A DNA stretch of 64,000 nt from Gammaproteobacteria bacterium (GCA_030828385.1 JAURCS010000007.1:16272-80271); one strand, 5' to 3'. Shown: positions 29,283-38,260, counted from the stretch's first letter. Numbers and translations: made by a program. Notes: generated from the letters alone by a model not told the origin.

Positions 29283-29663
29283 ATGAGCCAATGGTTTGAA
29301 CAAAGACATGCCCCCCTGCCAGGCACCTACCTGTGCCTGAAGACGGAGATTGGTAATAACAGGGTCAAGGAATTCCGCTTTGGTGGAGAGTCGCCTTTCG
29401 CCTTTCGTATGTTCATCTATAACGACAATGGCACCTTCAAGGCATATCGAAATTCCTGTCCCCATTATGATGTCCCCTTGAACCATAACCCCGATGATTT
29501 ATTCACCTTTGATGCTGGGTATTTTCAATGCATGACGCACTTTGCCAAATTTGAAAAAGATTCCGGCCTTTGCATTTCAGGACCCTGTGAAGGTGAGACA
29601 CTGGAATCCATTCCTATTCAACAGGATGATGAAGTGTTGTTAATCAAAAGCAATGATTACTAA
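29283..29663 (+). CDS. Small Rieske [2Fe-2S] protein
   Basis: A 126-residue stand-alone Rieske-domain protein. The cluster ligands are visible as C59-x-H61 (CPHYDVPL) and C83-x2-H86 (CMTHFAKF), followed by the usual GPCEGETL proline loop. There is no signal peptide, so it should be cytosolic. By family it would serve as a ferredoxin for an oxygenase or as a nitrite-reductase-small-subunit-like protein, but no oxygenase is encoded nearby. A second protein of the same type is at 63558-63908. It begins 57 bp after a terminator and is therefore a separate transcription unit. Confidence 0.85.
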   Translation: MSQWFEQRHAPLPGTYLCLKTEIGNNRVKEFRFGGESPFAFRMFIYNDNGTFKAYRNSCPHYDVPLNHNPDDLFTFDAGYFQCMTHFAKFEKDSGLCISGPCEGETLESIPIQQDDEVLLIKSNDY

Positions 29664-29738
29664 AAGAGTACTTCCCCGGTAGTTTTAGAAATCAGGAAAA
29701 ATGCCAAATAAATCCTTCAATACCTTGAGTTCATTCAA

Positions 29739-30074
29739 ATGACAGGATCTTCTGACAACAAAGAGAAACTCAATTCTCCCTCTGCCGCTGAAGATGCCGC
29801 CACCGCAATCATGGAAAGCGCGGCCAACAGGACAAAGGAAAGGCAGTCAACAGCATCTGAAAATTTTCATAGAGTGGGAGTTGTTGTACAAGTCCTGGGA
29901 CTCTCGATTTTTATCATCACAGGTGGGATTTATGCCTTGAACACTCTGTTTATGTCAGAGAACGTCGACCAGGCTGCCAGTGTATTTATTTTATTTGCGT
30001 TTCCCGCTTATCTGATCAGTTACCTTATTCGGTTTCTGCTCACTGGTTCCAGAAAACCTTTTCCCTGGCAATGA
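29739..30074 (+). CDS. Small hypothetical membrane protein
   Basis: I do not recognise a family. The 111 residues have a polar, alanine/serine-rich N-terminal tail (1-42), then two clear transmembrane helices (about 47-69 and 79-101) and a short basic end (GSRKPFPWQ). Both termini are predicted on the same side. It lies 76 bp after the Rieske gene on the same strand and may be co-transcribed. No strong ribosome-binding site is visible at the ATG, which lowers confidence. Confidence 0.6.
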   Translation: MTGSSDNKEKLNSPSAAEDAATAIMESAANRTKERQSTASENFHRVGVVVQVLGLSIFIITGGIYALNTLFMSENVDQAASVFILFAFPAYLISYLIRFLLTGSRKPFPWQ

Positions 30075-30189
30075 AGTATGGAAAAGACGCTTGTGAAGAA
30101 AAAAACAGACATCAGTCAACGCTGAATCGGTGAAGACAAGCCTTTTTCTAGAATCCTGCCAGTCTTTATTGACTGGATGATTGTCTTCG

Positions 30190-31056
30190 CTACAGGTCAG
30201 TATAAACCAGGCCGGTAAAACGCTCTGGTGTAATCGCCCCCGCGGCCCGCGCTTCATCAAAATCAGCGGTTGGCCGCGCGGCCAGCACTTCCTCAAGACT
30301 CATGCCGCGATCAATCATGGCCTGGATGCGCTGACTAACTTCGGCAAACATTTCAAGCTGAGCCAGCATTTCCTCTCTTGGCACCAGCGGACCCAAATGC
30401 CCTGCCATAATGCGGGTATCAGCATTGCTCATATCAAGCACCAATCTTGCTGCCCGGGTCATTCCCTCTACACTGCCGCCATCGTCAATGCCAATATTGG
30501 GATAACGTAGATGAGACGGCACATTACCCACATGCAGGATATTGGCATTTTTCAGATAGATCATGGTGTCGTGATCGGTATGGGCTGACTGGGGCCAGAA
30601 GATCCAGACCTCCTCCCCGTTAAGATGCAGGTTATGCTGTGATTATAGGTGAGCGTTGGAAGGTTTTCCGGTGTCAGGGCTTGCAGGCGCGGATAAATAT
30701 TTTCCTGCCCGATAACCGTCGCTCCCAGTGCTGCCAGCGCTGCATTACCCGCAGTATGGTTGCGTGTTGACCAGATATTTGAGAGGCGCATCACTGATTT
30801 CCCTTATTGCTGCAAGCAACTTGTCATGCATCGGCGCATACATGGAATCAACCATGAAGATACCATCGGGACCTGACAATACCAGTACATTGCCTTGAGC
30901 TGGTCCACCCATTAAAACATGCACGTTATCTTCAAGCTGAACTGTATCAATGTCGATAGCATCAAAGTTCAGACTACCCTGGGCTGTCACCAGCGCCGGA
31001 AACAGGAAACTTGCATACCATGTCATTTTATAAAGTGCGGCAAGATATCTATTCAT
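30190..31056 (-). pseudogene. Broken secreted metallo-beta-lactamase-fold hydrolase
   Basis: Three adjoining minus-strand frames together spell one MBL-fold protein of about 290 residues. The first (31056 to about 30765) has a signal peptide ending in VTAQ and reads to KYLVNT, just where the metal-binding HxHxDH motif should follow. About 11 bases appear to be missing there, which removes most of that motif and shifts the frame; the next frame resumes at NHTAGNAALAALGA. A second one-base shift near 30630-30645 passes to a third frame that resumes at LHLNGEEVW and contains AHTDHDT and the C-terminus. An ATG with AGGA upstream shows it was once a normal gene. Loss of the zinc site makes function unlikely even with recoding. 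Confidence 0.85.
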
Positions 31057-31181
31057 GATCCTTCCCCATGGTCTGCAGACCTTATTATTCTGATGTTAAA
31101 TTAACGTTAAATGTGGCACATACCAGCCAGCCAACATCGGGCAGATTTTTGTGGTTCAGTAGCTCGGGTGCAACTTTGTTC

Positions 31182-33488
31182 TTAAAACCTGAAGGTGTAA
31201 TTAAACTTCAGCGACAGGTCCCCGTTAATCGAAGCAAAATCATTATCCTTGTCCAGATCCACCATACCCCAATTAAGCACCAGAAAGCCTTCCTGTCCGG
31301 CAGTAGGAATCCAGCGTAAGCGACTGTTAATTCCGATTCCTTCCGACACATTGTCATACTGAATCCGGTTTGACCAGCTTAGCTCCGGCGTGAAGTTGAT
31401 CAGGGTATTAAAGGAAGTCAGGCGCACGGTAAAGTTGCCCTGGGGTAAATGAATTTCATTTTCCGAGACATTCATACCCAGGTTATAACGATTACTTGGC
31501 TGCCAGCGAATACCCACACTTCTTTGTAGATTGTTGCCGCCAAAATAGTCACCCCATGTCACATTGATACTGCCTGACAGGCGGCGCCGGCCGGCAAAAC
31601 TGATGCCTGCCGAGCCCTGGGTAAATTCATAATCTCCTGTCGGAATAACAACATTACCAATACCGTTGGAAGCCCGGTAAATGGTAAAAGGTCGAGACAA
31701 TACTTCCCTGGTTCGAACTATGCTGGCTGAAACCGAGTCCCCAATATTGTTATTGGCATTGACCCGGACATCTGACACCTGGGAAATCAGCTGCCCACTG
31801 TCCAGATCGCTGTTGCGGTAACTATCAAACCCGGCATACACCGAGCGCACGTAATTGCCTGGCTGCATGAACTGGCGAAAACCAAAATCCAGCGCATGAT
31901 CTTCAATACCGGTCTGATTCACGAAGCCCATGGCCGGATTAAAATTGTCTTCTATACGTTTGTATCTGTAACCCCCACGCCAGCCATTGGTGTTGGGTGA
32001 ACTGATGCCCAACCCCCAGGAGGAATTATCACCGCTGATGCCATCAGTCTCTGTTTGTTGATACCAGACTTCACCTTCCACAACTTTATTCCCCGGTAAA
32101 CGCGAATTACGGTAGCGAAAATCAGCACCTATGAGGGAGTTATCAATATTGGAACGCGGATCACCGCTGGTGGCAATGACGCCCAACAGGGATTCATTCA
32201 GGACATTCAATGCCGCCCTGCCGACAAAAACGGTCTGGGCATCCACACCAGTGAGAGCGTCCTCATCCTGGCTGACGACCAGCGTTCCCACATCCCAGTC
32301 GCCAGCACGTCCGCTAACTTTGGCGCCAACATTGATGTCTACCGGTTGGCCACCGGGACTGAGTCCAATGCGACGTGAGAAGAACGGACGTCCATTTTGC
32401 AGAGCAGAGCGAGGCATGGCGTCATTACCTTCCTCGTTAAAATTCGCACCGACTCCAATACGGCCAAACTGAAAAATATCGGCATCACGAATAAAGAAAT
32501 CCCGCTGCTCGGGAAAGAAAAGGTTGAAGCGTGTCAGATTGACCTGACGCGTGTCGACTTCTGTGGCGGAAAAGTCGGTATTGATTGTAAGCGCCGCGTT
32601 AAGCTGGGGCGTAATCTTGTAAAACATATCTATCTGCGGTTCAAGTGCCTGGTCATCATACCCGGCAGGTCCAAATACCCGCTCCTTGCGCATTACAAGG
32701 TATGGCACGACATCCAGTCCCAGGCCCTGGCGCAAATCTTCCAGTCCGGTCGCCGTCCCGGCAATGCTGGGATTGAGCAGACGGTTACGTGAAACCCAGC
32801 CAATCTCCTCGGAATTACGCCGAATGGTGCGGCGAAAGTTTATTCCCCATTCAGTATTACCCGGATCAAAGGACAAGGTCTGGAATGGAATACGCATTTC
32901 TGTAGTCCAGCCTTCTTCATCAATATTCGAACCCGCCTGCCAGATGCCTTCCCAGTTACGATCGACACCGGAAACATTCTGGTAGATACCTTCGACACGC
33001 ACGCCGTTGGCATTAATTTCGAAAAGAAATCCACTGCGTCTATCCAGATAGGGATCCAGCATAATATTAAAGGAATCATCATTGGGCAGCCCCTGCCCCT
33101 GTAATAAAACATTGGCAGTAATCAGAGAAGGATCCTCTTCAAACATGCGCGCACCAATGTAAATAGCATCACTGGAATAAAATACCCGGACTTCCGTTCG
33201 CTGACTTGGGCTGGCATATTCAAATGGAGCCATCTGATGAAAATCATTCACTACGGCAGCTCGCGCCCAGACATCATCATCAAGTTGTCCATCAATGCGG
33301 ATGTCACTATCAGAAAGGCTGGGAACCGAAAAAGACTTGCCTCCGGTAATACCTCCCAGGGGAATATCATCCTGGGCCTGGACAGGCCCAATCATCAAGA
33401 TTGTGATGGCAGTGCTGAAAAAAGCTGGAGAGAAGCAAAATAGAAAAATGCGCGGCAAAATACTGCTAAGCAATCGGGCTACGGACAC
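31182..33488 (-). CDS. DUF5916 family outer-membrane protein with carbohydrate-binding-like domain
   Basis: A 768-residue secreted protein. A signal peptide ends at PVQAQ. Next comes a CBM9-like beta-sandwich with the family landmarks IDGQLDDDVWARA, VRVFYSSDAIYIGARM and the WTTEMRIPF segment. The C-terminal two thirds form alternating beta strands ending in FKFNYTFRF, typical of an outer-membrane barrel closing on phenylalanine. This layout is characteristic of DUF5916 proteins, whose function is not established. The start is GTG at 33488. It lies alone between the broken MBL gene and the LigW-like gene, all on the minus strand. Confidence 0.85.
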   Translation of the reverse strand: MSVARLLSSILPRIFLFCFSPAFFSTAITILMIGPVQAQDDIPLGGITGGKSFSVPSLSDSDIRIDGQLDDDVWARAAVVNDFHQMAPFEYASPSQRTEVRVFYSSDAIYIGARMFEEDPSLITANVLLQGQGLPNDDSFNIMLDPYLDRRSGFLFEINANGVRVEGIYQNVSGVDRNWEGIWQAGSNIDEEGWTTEMRIPFQTLSFDPGNTEWGINFRRTIRRNSEEIGWVSRNRLLNPSIAGTATGLEDLRQGLGLDVVPYLVMRKERVFGPAGYDDQALEPQIDMFYKITPQLNAALTINTDFSATEVDTRQVNLTRFNLFFPEQRDFFIRDADIFQFGRIGVGANFNEEGNDAMPRSALQNGRPFFSRRIGLSPGGQPVDINVGAKVSGRAGDWDVGTLVVSQDEDALTGVDAQTVFVGRAALNVLNESLLGVIATSGDPRSNIDNSLIGADFRYRNSRLPGNKVVEGEVWYQQTETDGISGDNSSWGLGISSPNTNGWRGGYRYKRIEDNFNPAMGFVNQTGIEDHALDFGFRQFMQPGNYVRSVYAGFDSYRNSDLDSGQLISQVSDVRVNANNNIGDSVSASIVRTREVLSRPFTIYRASNGIGNVVIPTGDYEFTQGSAGISFAGRRRLSGSINVTWGDYFGGNNLQRSVGIRWQPSNRYNLGMNVSENEIHLPQGNFTVRLTSFNTLINFTPELSWSNRIQYDNVSEGIGINSRLRWIPTAGQEGFLVLNWGMVDLDKDNDFASINGDLSLKFNYTFRF

Positions 33489-33660
33489 AATATCGCCTTA
33501 TTCAAATAGGGAAATCGCCTTACTTTACGACGCAAAAATGGAATGAATATGAATACTGCAAAATTCTCAATTACCCCGGCGCTCCTGAAATAGATCATGT
33601 GGCATTCCTGCTGCCTGAGTATTGTTATTTCTGTATTCCCGTTGGCTAATACAAACGTCG

Positions 33661-34713
33661 CTATAGCTTGAATACTTTTGTTGCCACGCCTTCAAAGAAT
33701 AGTTTTTTATCTGCATCACTTATATCCATCGCGTCCATATCAACAACTTCCTGCTTAAGATACTGATAGGGATAATCCATGGCATACATGACACGATCAA
33801 CGCCTATTTGCTGCTGGGCAAATTTTACTGCGGGTTCCCATGCCATCCCCGAGCAGGTGATATAAACATTTTCCTTCAGGTAATCGCTGACTTTTTTCTT
33901 TAGCGGTTGCAGGGTTTCGTAGCGTTTGGAAGAAACCTGAGCGTTATGCATGAAATCAAGTCGGTACATCCAATAGGGTAATGCCTCTCCCATGTGGCCA
34001 ATGATGAATTGCAGTTTTGGGAATTGGTCAAACACACCGGCAGTGATGATGCGCAACATGTGCATGCCGGTTTCCACGCCAAAACCAAAAATAGCCCCAT
34101 CCAGTCCTACCTCAAGCATAGGATCGATCATATTTTTTGGTGGCGTATTCGGGTGTAGATAAATCGGCAATTCCAGGGCCTCAGCTGCTTCAAAAATAGG
34201 CCAGAATTTTTTATCACTCAGGTATTCACCATGGGTATGGGAATTATTGATGATGCCTCTGAAGCCAAGCCCCTTGCAGCGTTCAAGTTCCTGCGCAGCC
34301 AGTTCAGGGGCTTGCGGGGCAATGGCACAAAGACCGGCATAACGATCGGGATGCCGATCAATGGCCGCTTTAAGAATATCGTTGCTGTCCCTGGAAACTG
34401 CAACGGCGGAGTCTCTGTCAAATACCTGAACCCCCGGAGACGTTAGTGCGAGCACCGCGAAATCGATGCCTGCAGCGTCCATATCTGCCAATCGCTCTTC
34501 GTCCAGGTCTGCCAGTTTACGCCTGACCGTAGCGGGACGTGGCTCCATGGACGTGCCATAGAAACCCCATAAACTGTTAAAGCCGGGGTCATCAAGCGTT
34601 TTGCTGTTAAACAGATCAGCGTACATATCCAGTAATTCTTGTGGAGCCCACGCTTCTTCAGTGGCAATACGTCTGTACTTTTGATTTTTGGCTATGGGTG
34701 TATTTTCTGCCAT
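33661..34713 (-). CDS. Amidohydrolase-family decarboxylase, similar to LigW (5-carboxyvanillate decarboxylase)
   Basis: TIM-barrel metal-dependent enzyme of the ACMSD/LigW group, which removes a carboxyl group from aromatic acids without oxygen. The 350 residues match LigW throughout: IATEEAW (Glu19/20), SLWGFYG, ALTSPGVQ, INNSHTHG, YLHPNT (His187), GAIFGFGVETGMH, GHMGEALPYW (His240) and YAMDYPYQY (Asp313). These are the expected metal and catalytic residues. Likely substrates are 5-carboxyvanillate, gamma-resorcylate or a relative; the exact one is not fixed by sequence. AGGAA precedes the ATG. It is divergent from an aldehyde dehydrogenase 143 bp away. Confidence 0.87.
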   Translation of the reverse strand: MAENTPIAKNQKYRRIATEEAWAPQELLDMYADLFNSKTLDDPGFNSLWGFYGTSMEPRPATVRRKLADLDEERLADMDAAGIDFAVLALTSPGVQVFDRDSAVAVSRDSNDILKAAIDRHPDRYAGLCAIAPQAPELAAQELERCKGLGFRGIINNSHTHGEYLSDKKFWPIFEAAEALELPIYLHPNTPPKNMIDPMLEVGLDGAIFGFGVETGMHMLRIITAGVFDQFPKLQFIIGHMGEALPYWMYRLDFMHNAQVSSKRYETLQPLKKKVSDYLKENVYITCSGMAWEPAVKFAQQQIGVDRVMYAMDYPYQYLKQEVVDMDAMDISDADKKLFFEGVATKVFKL

Positions 34714-34856
34714 GAATAAATTCCTGCGCCAGGCAATATGTAACCGTTAAAGATCGAGAGTATAGCGAAAAAATTTTACTCAGAGTGCCTTTTAGGTGAT
34801 CATTACGCCCCTTTTTCCCGTATCAGCACCGAAGAATCACCAAGCAGGAGTTAACC

Positions 34857-36323
34857 GTGGCACAAGCAGAACCACTAAGCACCAATCCATTGGCACATTA
34901 TCCCGAATTACAGCTGTTCATTGCAGGTGAATGGGTATCCAAAGGCGACCGTAAAAGCCAGGAAGTATTGAATCCGGCAACCGGTGAAGTGCTGGGCGAA
35001 TTACCTCATGCCACACAAGCGGATCTGGACCGGGCACTGGCGGCGGCTGAAAAAGGTTTCAGGATTTGGCGTGACAAGCTGCCGGAGGAACGCAGTGCCG
35101 TGTTGCGCAAAGCTGCCTCACTGATGCGCGAACGTGGCGAACAAATTAGCACTGCGGCTACCCTGGAATCAGGCAAACCTATAATGCAATCACGTATGGA
35201 ATTGAAAATGTCTTCCGATGTACTGGAATGGTATGCCGAAGAAGGTCGACGTGCCTATGGCCGGGTATTAACCCAGCGCCAACCCGGTTCACGCATGTAT
35301 GTGGTTAAAGAGCCCGTTGGACCGGTCGCTGCATTCGCACCCTGGAATTTCCCCCAGGGAAATCCAGCCAGGAAAATGGGTGCTTCGCTGGCAGCCGGTT
35401 GCTCCTGTGTGTTCAAGCCGGCTGAGGAAACACCGGCCGCAGCGCTGCTTATGGCCAAGTGTATGCAGGATGCAGGCTTGCCTGACGGTGTCTTGTCCGT
35501 GGTTTTTGGTGTGCCCCATGTCATTTCTACTTACTTACTGAGTTCGCCCATTATTCGAAAAATGTCCTTCACAGGCTCCGTGCCAGTAGGCAAGGCTCTA
35601 ATGAAGCTGGCGGCTGATAATATGATTCGCACAACCATGGAACTTGGTGGCCATGCGCCGGTACTGGTATTTGAAGATGCCGACGTGGAAAAAACACTTG
35701 ATATGGCGGTTGCAGCGAAGTTTCGTAATGCCGGACAGGTTTGTGTATCCCCCACCCGTTTCTTTGTACATGAATCAATACATGCCGCTTTTGTCGCCGG
35801 ATTCACCGAGCGCGTAGAAAAAATCACTATAGGCAATGGCCTGGACGAAAACACCCAGATGGGTCCTCTCATTCACGCCCGTCGTCGTGATGCCATCAGT
35901 GCACTTGTAGATGATGCAGTGGCTAAAGGAGCCACCCTGAATACCGGTGGATCGGCTATCGATGGCCCGGGTAATTTCTACAAACCCACGCTACTTTCCG
36001 ATGTGCCCCTGAATACGCGCATTATGAATGAGGAGCCCTTTGGCCCGGTTGCCATGATCAACTCATTCACTGACTTTGAAGAAGTGATGAAAGAAGCCAA
36101 CCGTCTACCTTTTGGCTTGGCGGCTTATGCCTTCACAGAAAATTCCCGTCGCGTTAACCAGCTCGGAGAGCAACTGGAAGCCGGCATGATAGGGATCAAT
36201 AGTTTCGGCATCTCGGTACCGGAATCACCATTTGGCGGCATCAAGGAAAGTGGCCATGGCTCGGAAGAGGGTATTGAGGGGCTGGATGCCTGCATGGTGA
36301 CCAAGTTTATTTCGGAAGTTTAA
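34857..36323 (+). CDS. NAD(P)-dependent aldehyde dehydrogenase, succinate-semialdehyde dehydrogenase-like
   Basis: 488-residue aldehyde dehydrogenase with catalytic Cys296 (GQVCVSPTR) and Glu262 (MELGGHAP), the APWNFPQGNPARK segment and FTGSVPVG. The pattern GQVCVSPTRFFV fits the succinate/glutarate-semialdehyde and related hydroxy-semialdehyde group. The GTG start at 34857 has AGGAG seven bases upstream. It is followed 81 bp later by a YciI-like gene. With the divergent LigW-like decarboxylase it could belong to an aromatic-ring breakdown route, where semialdehydes arise; that is inference. Confidence 0.88.
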   Translation: MAQAEPLSTNPLAHYPELQLFIAGEWVSKGDRKSQEVLNPATGEVLGELPHATQADLDRALAAAEKGFRIWRDKLPEERSAVLRKAASLMRERGEQISTAATLESGKPIMQSRMELKMSSDVLEWYAEEGRRAYGRVLTQRQPGSRMYVVKEPVGPVAAFAPWNFPQGNPARKMGASLAAGCSCVFKPAEETPAAALLMAKCMQDAGLPDGVLSVVFGVPHVISTYLLSSPIIRKMSFTGSVPVGKALMKLAADNMIRTTMELGGHAPVLVFEDADVEKTLDMAVAAKFRNAGQVCVSPTRFFVHESIHAAFVAGFTERVEKITIGNGLDENTQMGPLIHARRRDAISALVDDAVAKGATLNTGGSAIDGPGNFYKPTLLSDVPLNTRIMNEEPFGPVAMINSFTDFEEVMKEANRLPFGLAAYAFTENSRRVNQLGEQLEAGMIGINSFGISVPESPFGGIKESGHGSEEGIEGLDACMVTKFISEV

Positions 36324-36404
36324 CCTTCAGCCATAAAGAAAAAGATAAAATATTAAACAATTGTATCCATAACATTAACCTGGTGAATTCTCGAAGAGGT
36401 CATT

Positions 36405-36695
36405 ATGCAGTTTCTTGTTACAGCCCTTGATTACACGGATGCGGAAGCTATCGATCGTCGCATGAAGCATCGGGAAAAACATCTGGCCAATGTCAGGGAA
36501 ATGATCGACTCAGGTAAGTTTCTGGTGGGAGGAGCGATCCTTGACGATAATGAAAAAATGATTGGCTCCGCGCTGATGCTGGAATTTCCAGACCGGGAAA
36601 GTCTGGACCAGCATCTGGCACAGGACCCCTATATCGACGGTAAAGTCTGGGACAAAATCGATATCAAACCCATCAAGCTGGTTCCCACCAAATAA
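36405..36695 (+). CDS. YciI-like protein
   Basis: A 96-residue ferredoxin-like-fold protein of the YciI family. These are small dimeric alpha/beta proteins, some of which work as lyases or isomerases in aromatic catabolism (the muconolactone isomerase-like fold). The typical RMKHREKHLANV histidine segment, GSALMLEFPDRESL and the terminal DPYIDGKVWDKIDIKPIKLV are present. AGAGG lies seven bases before the ATG. It is probably co-transcribed with the preceding aldehyde dehydrogenase. Confidence 0.85.
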   Translation: MQFLVTALDYTDAEAIDRRMKHREKHLANVREMIDSGKFLVGGAILDDNEKMIGSALMLEFPDRESLDQHLAQDPYIDGKVWDKIDIKPIKLVPTK

Positions 36696-36734
36696 AGTTT
36701 CACTTCCTGAGGCATTGCCACAGAGGATTTTGTT

Positions 36735-37517
36735 ATGACTGCCAGCATGAAAGGGTTTGTGGTCATTACCGTGATGCTGCTATTGAGTCTTGGCAGCGTC
36801 AAACTCTTTGCCCAACCTGTAAAAAACGCTTACACACATGCCCAATACCTGGCGCTGATTGCTGAATACGTGGATAGGGCCATCAATATTTATGATGGCA
36901 AATTCGCCTACTCATACACCACCCACGATATGCTCGAAAATGAAACCATAACACGGCGTGTAGATCCGTCCAGACCTTTCCTGATGAGCGACCGGATTGT
37001 TAGCGTCAATGGTGCCCCACCCTCAACTGAACAAATAAATAAACATGAGCGTCTCATGCAGCGCCGACAACGCCGCCGACTGGAAGCGGATCGCTCTCTG
37101 ATCAATGAGGAAAGAGAACGGGAGGGTACGGAAAAGGAACGCTTTCTGGCCATGCTGGTACCAGAGAGCCTGAAGCTGATCAACCAAAAAGAAAACCTGC
37201 ACACCCTCGAATTCAGGGGGATGGAAGATGACAGAAAGAAAATCTATGAAAACCTGATTGGCACACTGGTACTGGATACAAAAGACGGCTACATAAAAGA
37301 ACTACACGTAAGGGTAAAAGAGCCATTCTCTCCCTTCATCTTTATGCGCATTAATGCCGGTTATTTTGCCCTGCGCTTTGAATTGAATGAGTCAGGTTTA
37401 GCCGTTCAGACTAACGCCACCTGGGAGCTGGATGGGCATATCCTGTACATCAGGGATCTGGATAGAGAAGAGACAATTACCTGGTTCGATATCACACCAC
37501 TATCGGTGCCTGATTAG
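36735..37517 (+). CDS. Secreted hypothetical protein
   Basis: No family recognised. The 260 residues begin with a signal peptide (hydrophobic 8-22, probable cut after LFAQ at 27), so the product is periplasmic or surface-exposed. A strongly basic, arginine-rich stretch follows at about 105-130 (RRQRRRLEADRSL). The C-terminal half is beta-rich, with paired phrases such as GTLVLDTKDGYIKELHV and INAGYFALRFEL that resemble lipocalin- or LolA-like outer-membrane targeting proteins, without proof. GAGG precedes the ATG. It overlaps the tail of the convergent CopG-like gene by four bases. Confidence 0.7.
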   Translation: MTASMKGFVVITVMLLLSLGSVKLFAQPVKNAYTHAQYLALIAEYVDRAINIYDGKFAYSYTTHDMLENETITRRVDPSRPFLMSDRIVSVNGAPPSTEQINKHERLMQRRQRRRLEADRSLINEEREREGTEKERFLAMLVPESLKLINQKENLHTLEFRGMEDDRKKIYENLIGTLVLDTKDGYIKELHVRVKEPFSPFIFMRINAGYFALRFELNESGLAVQTNATWELDGHILYIRDLDREETITWFDITPLSVPD

Positions 37518-37765
37518 CCTGCCTGATTGTTTCCCGCAAATTTATGGATTACATCTGCCAGAAAAGCCTGAAAGGGCAATTCGGCTTCCAGGGCCAGTGC
37601 TTCGAGGGTATGAATATCTTCGGTACGCAGGCGAATATTGACGCGATTGGGGCGCTGCAAGGGATTGAGCTCAAATCTTGATGGCAGATCCGACACCAGA
37701 GTAAAGTCAACTGTACCTGCCGGTACAGGATTTATCGCAGCGTTACTCAGATTCAAAGTACCCAT
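37514..37765 (-). CDS. CopG-like ribbon-helix-helix protein, possible orphan antitoxin
   Basis: An 83-residue protein. Its C-terminal half, RPNRVNIRLRTEDIHTLEAL followed by ALEAELPFQAFLADVIHKFAG, has the strand-helix-helix pattern of CopG/BrnA-type antitoxins that bind DNA and neutralise a toxin. The N-terminal 40 residues are unassigned. GGAG precedes the ATG. No toxin-like frame lies immediately up- or downstream on the minus strand, so it is either an orphan antitoxin or a stand-alone repressor. Repeats in its upstream region could be its own operator. Confidence 0.65.
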   Translation of the reverse strand: MGTLNLSNAAINPVPAGTVDFTLVSDLPSRFELNPLQRPNRVNIRLRTEDIHTLEALALEAELPFQAFLADVIHKFAGNNQAG

Positions 37766-37834
37766 TGTTATTCTCCGTGGTTTTCCTTTGCTTAAAAGAT
37801 AAATTCAAGACCTTGGAGATATCCTACTCCAGTA

Positions 37835-37902
37835 CCCATTCTGGATGGGTGACTCAGTTCGCATTAAACAGCGCATCCAGGCAGGATAAGTGACTCAGTT
37901 CT
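37835..37902. promoter_or_regulatory. Candidate operator upstream of the CopG-like gene
   Basis: An inverted repeat ACCCAT-N5-ATGGGT (37835-37851) and a 12-bp direct repeat GTGACTCAGTTC at 37850-37861 and 37891-37902 lie in the 164-bp gap before the CopG-like gene. The copies are 41 bp apart, close to four helical turns. Confidence 0.45.
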
Positions 37903-37929
37903 CACTTTTCATCTGTTTTCCCGAAAACC

Positions 37930-38229
37930 CTACTTTGACTTGGGAAAGTTTTCTGCAAACTGCCGTTTTTGCTCCTCGGTAGCCTCCTTCTGATAACGGG
38001 TTTTCCAGTCGGCATAAGGCATGCTATATACTCTTTCGCGCGCAGCTTCATAGTCCACTTCCTCGCCTTTCTCTTCGGCTGCTGCTACATACCATTTTGA
38101 CAGGCAGTTTCGGCAAAAGCCGGCCAGATTCATCAGGTCAATATTCTGCGCATCCTTTCTGTAATCCAGATGCTCCAGCAACCTTCTCAATACAGCCGCT
38201 TCTATTTCAGTTTCAGTTTGCTTGTCCAC
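37930..38229 (-). CDS. DUF1244 family protein
   Basis: A 99-residue protein of the DUF1244 family, common in proteobacteria and of unknown function. The signature NIDLMNLAGFCRNCLSKWY, with a close cysteine pair, and PYADWKTRYQKEAT are present. The chosen start is GTG at 38229, with AGGAG six bases upstream; a start eight codons further upstream is less well supported. It follows yciH on the minus strand after 31 bp, so the two may be co-transcribed. Confidence 0.85.
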   Translation of the reverse strand: MDKQTETEIEAAVLRRLLEHLDYRKDAQNIDLMNLAGFCRNCLSKWYVAAAEEKGEEVDYEAARERVYSMPYADWKTRYQKEATEEQKRQFAENFPKSK

Positions 38230-38260
38230 ATTCAACTCCTGTTTCACTACCAATAATCAG

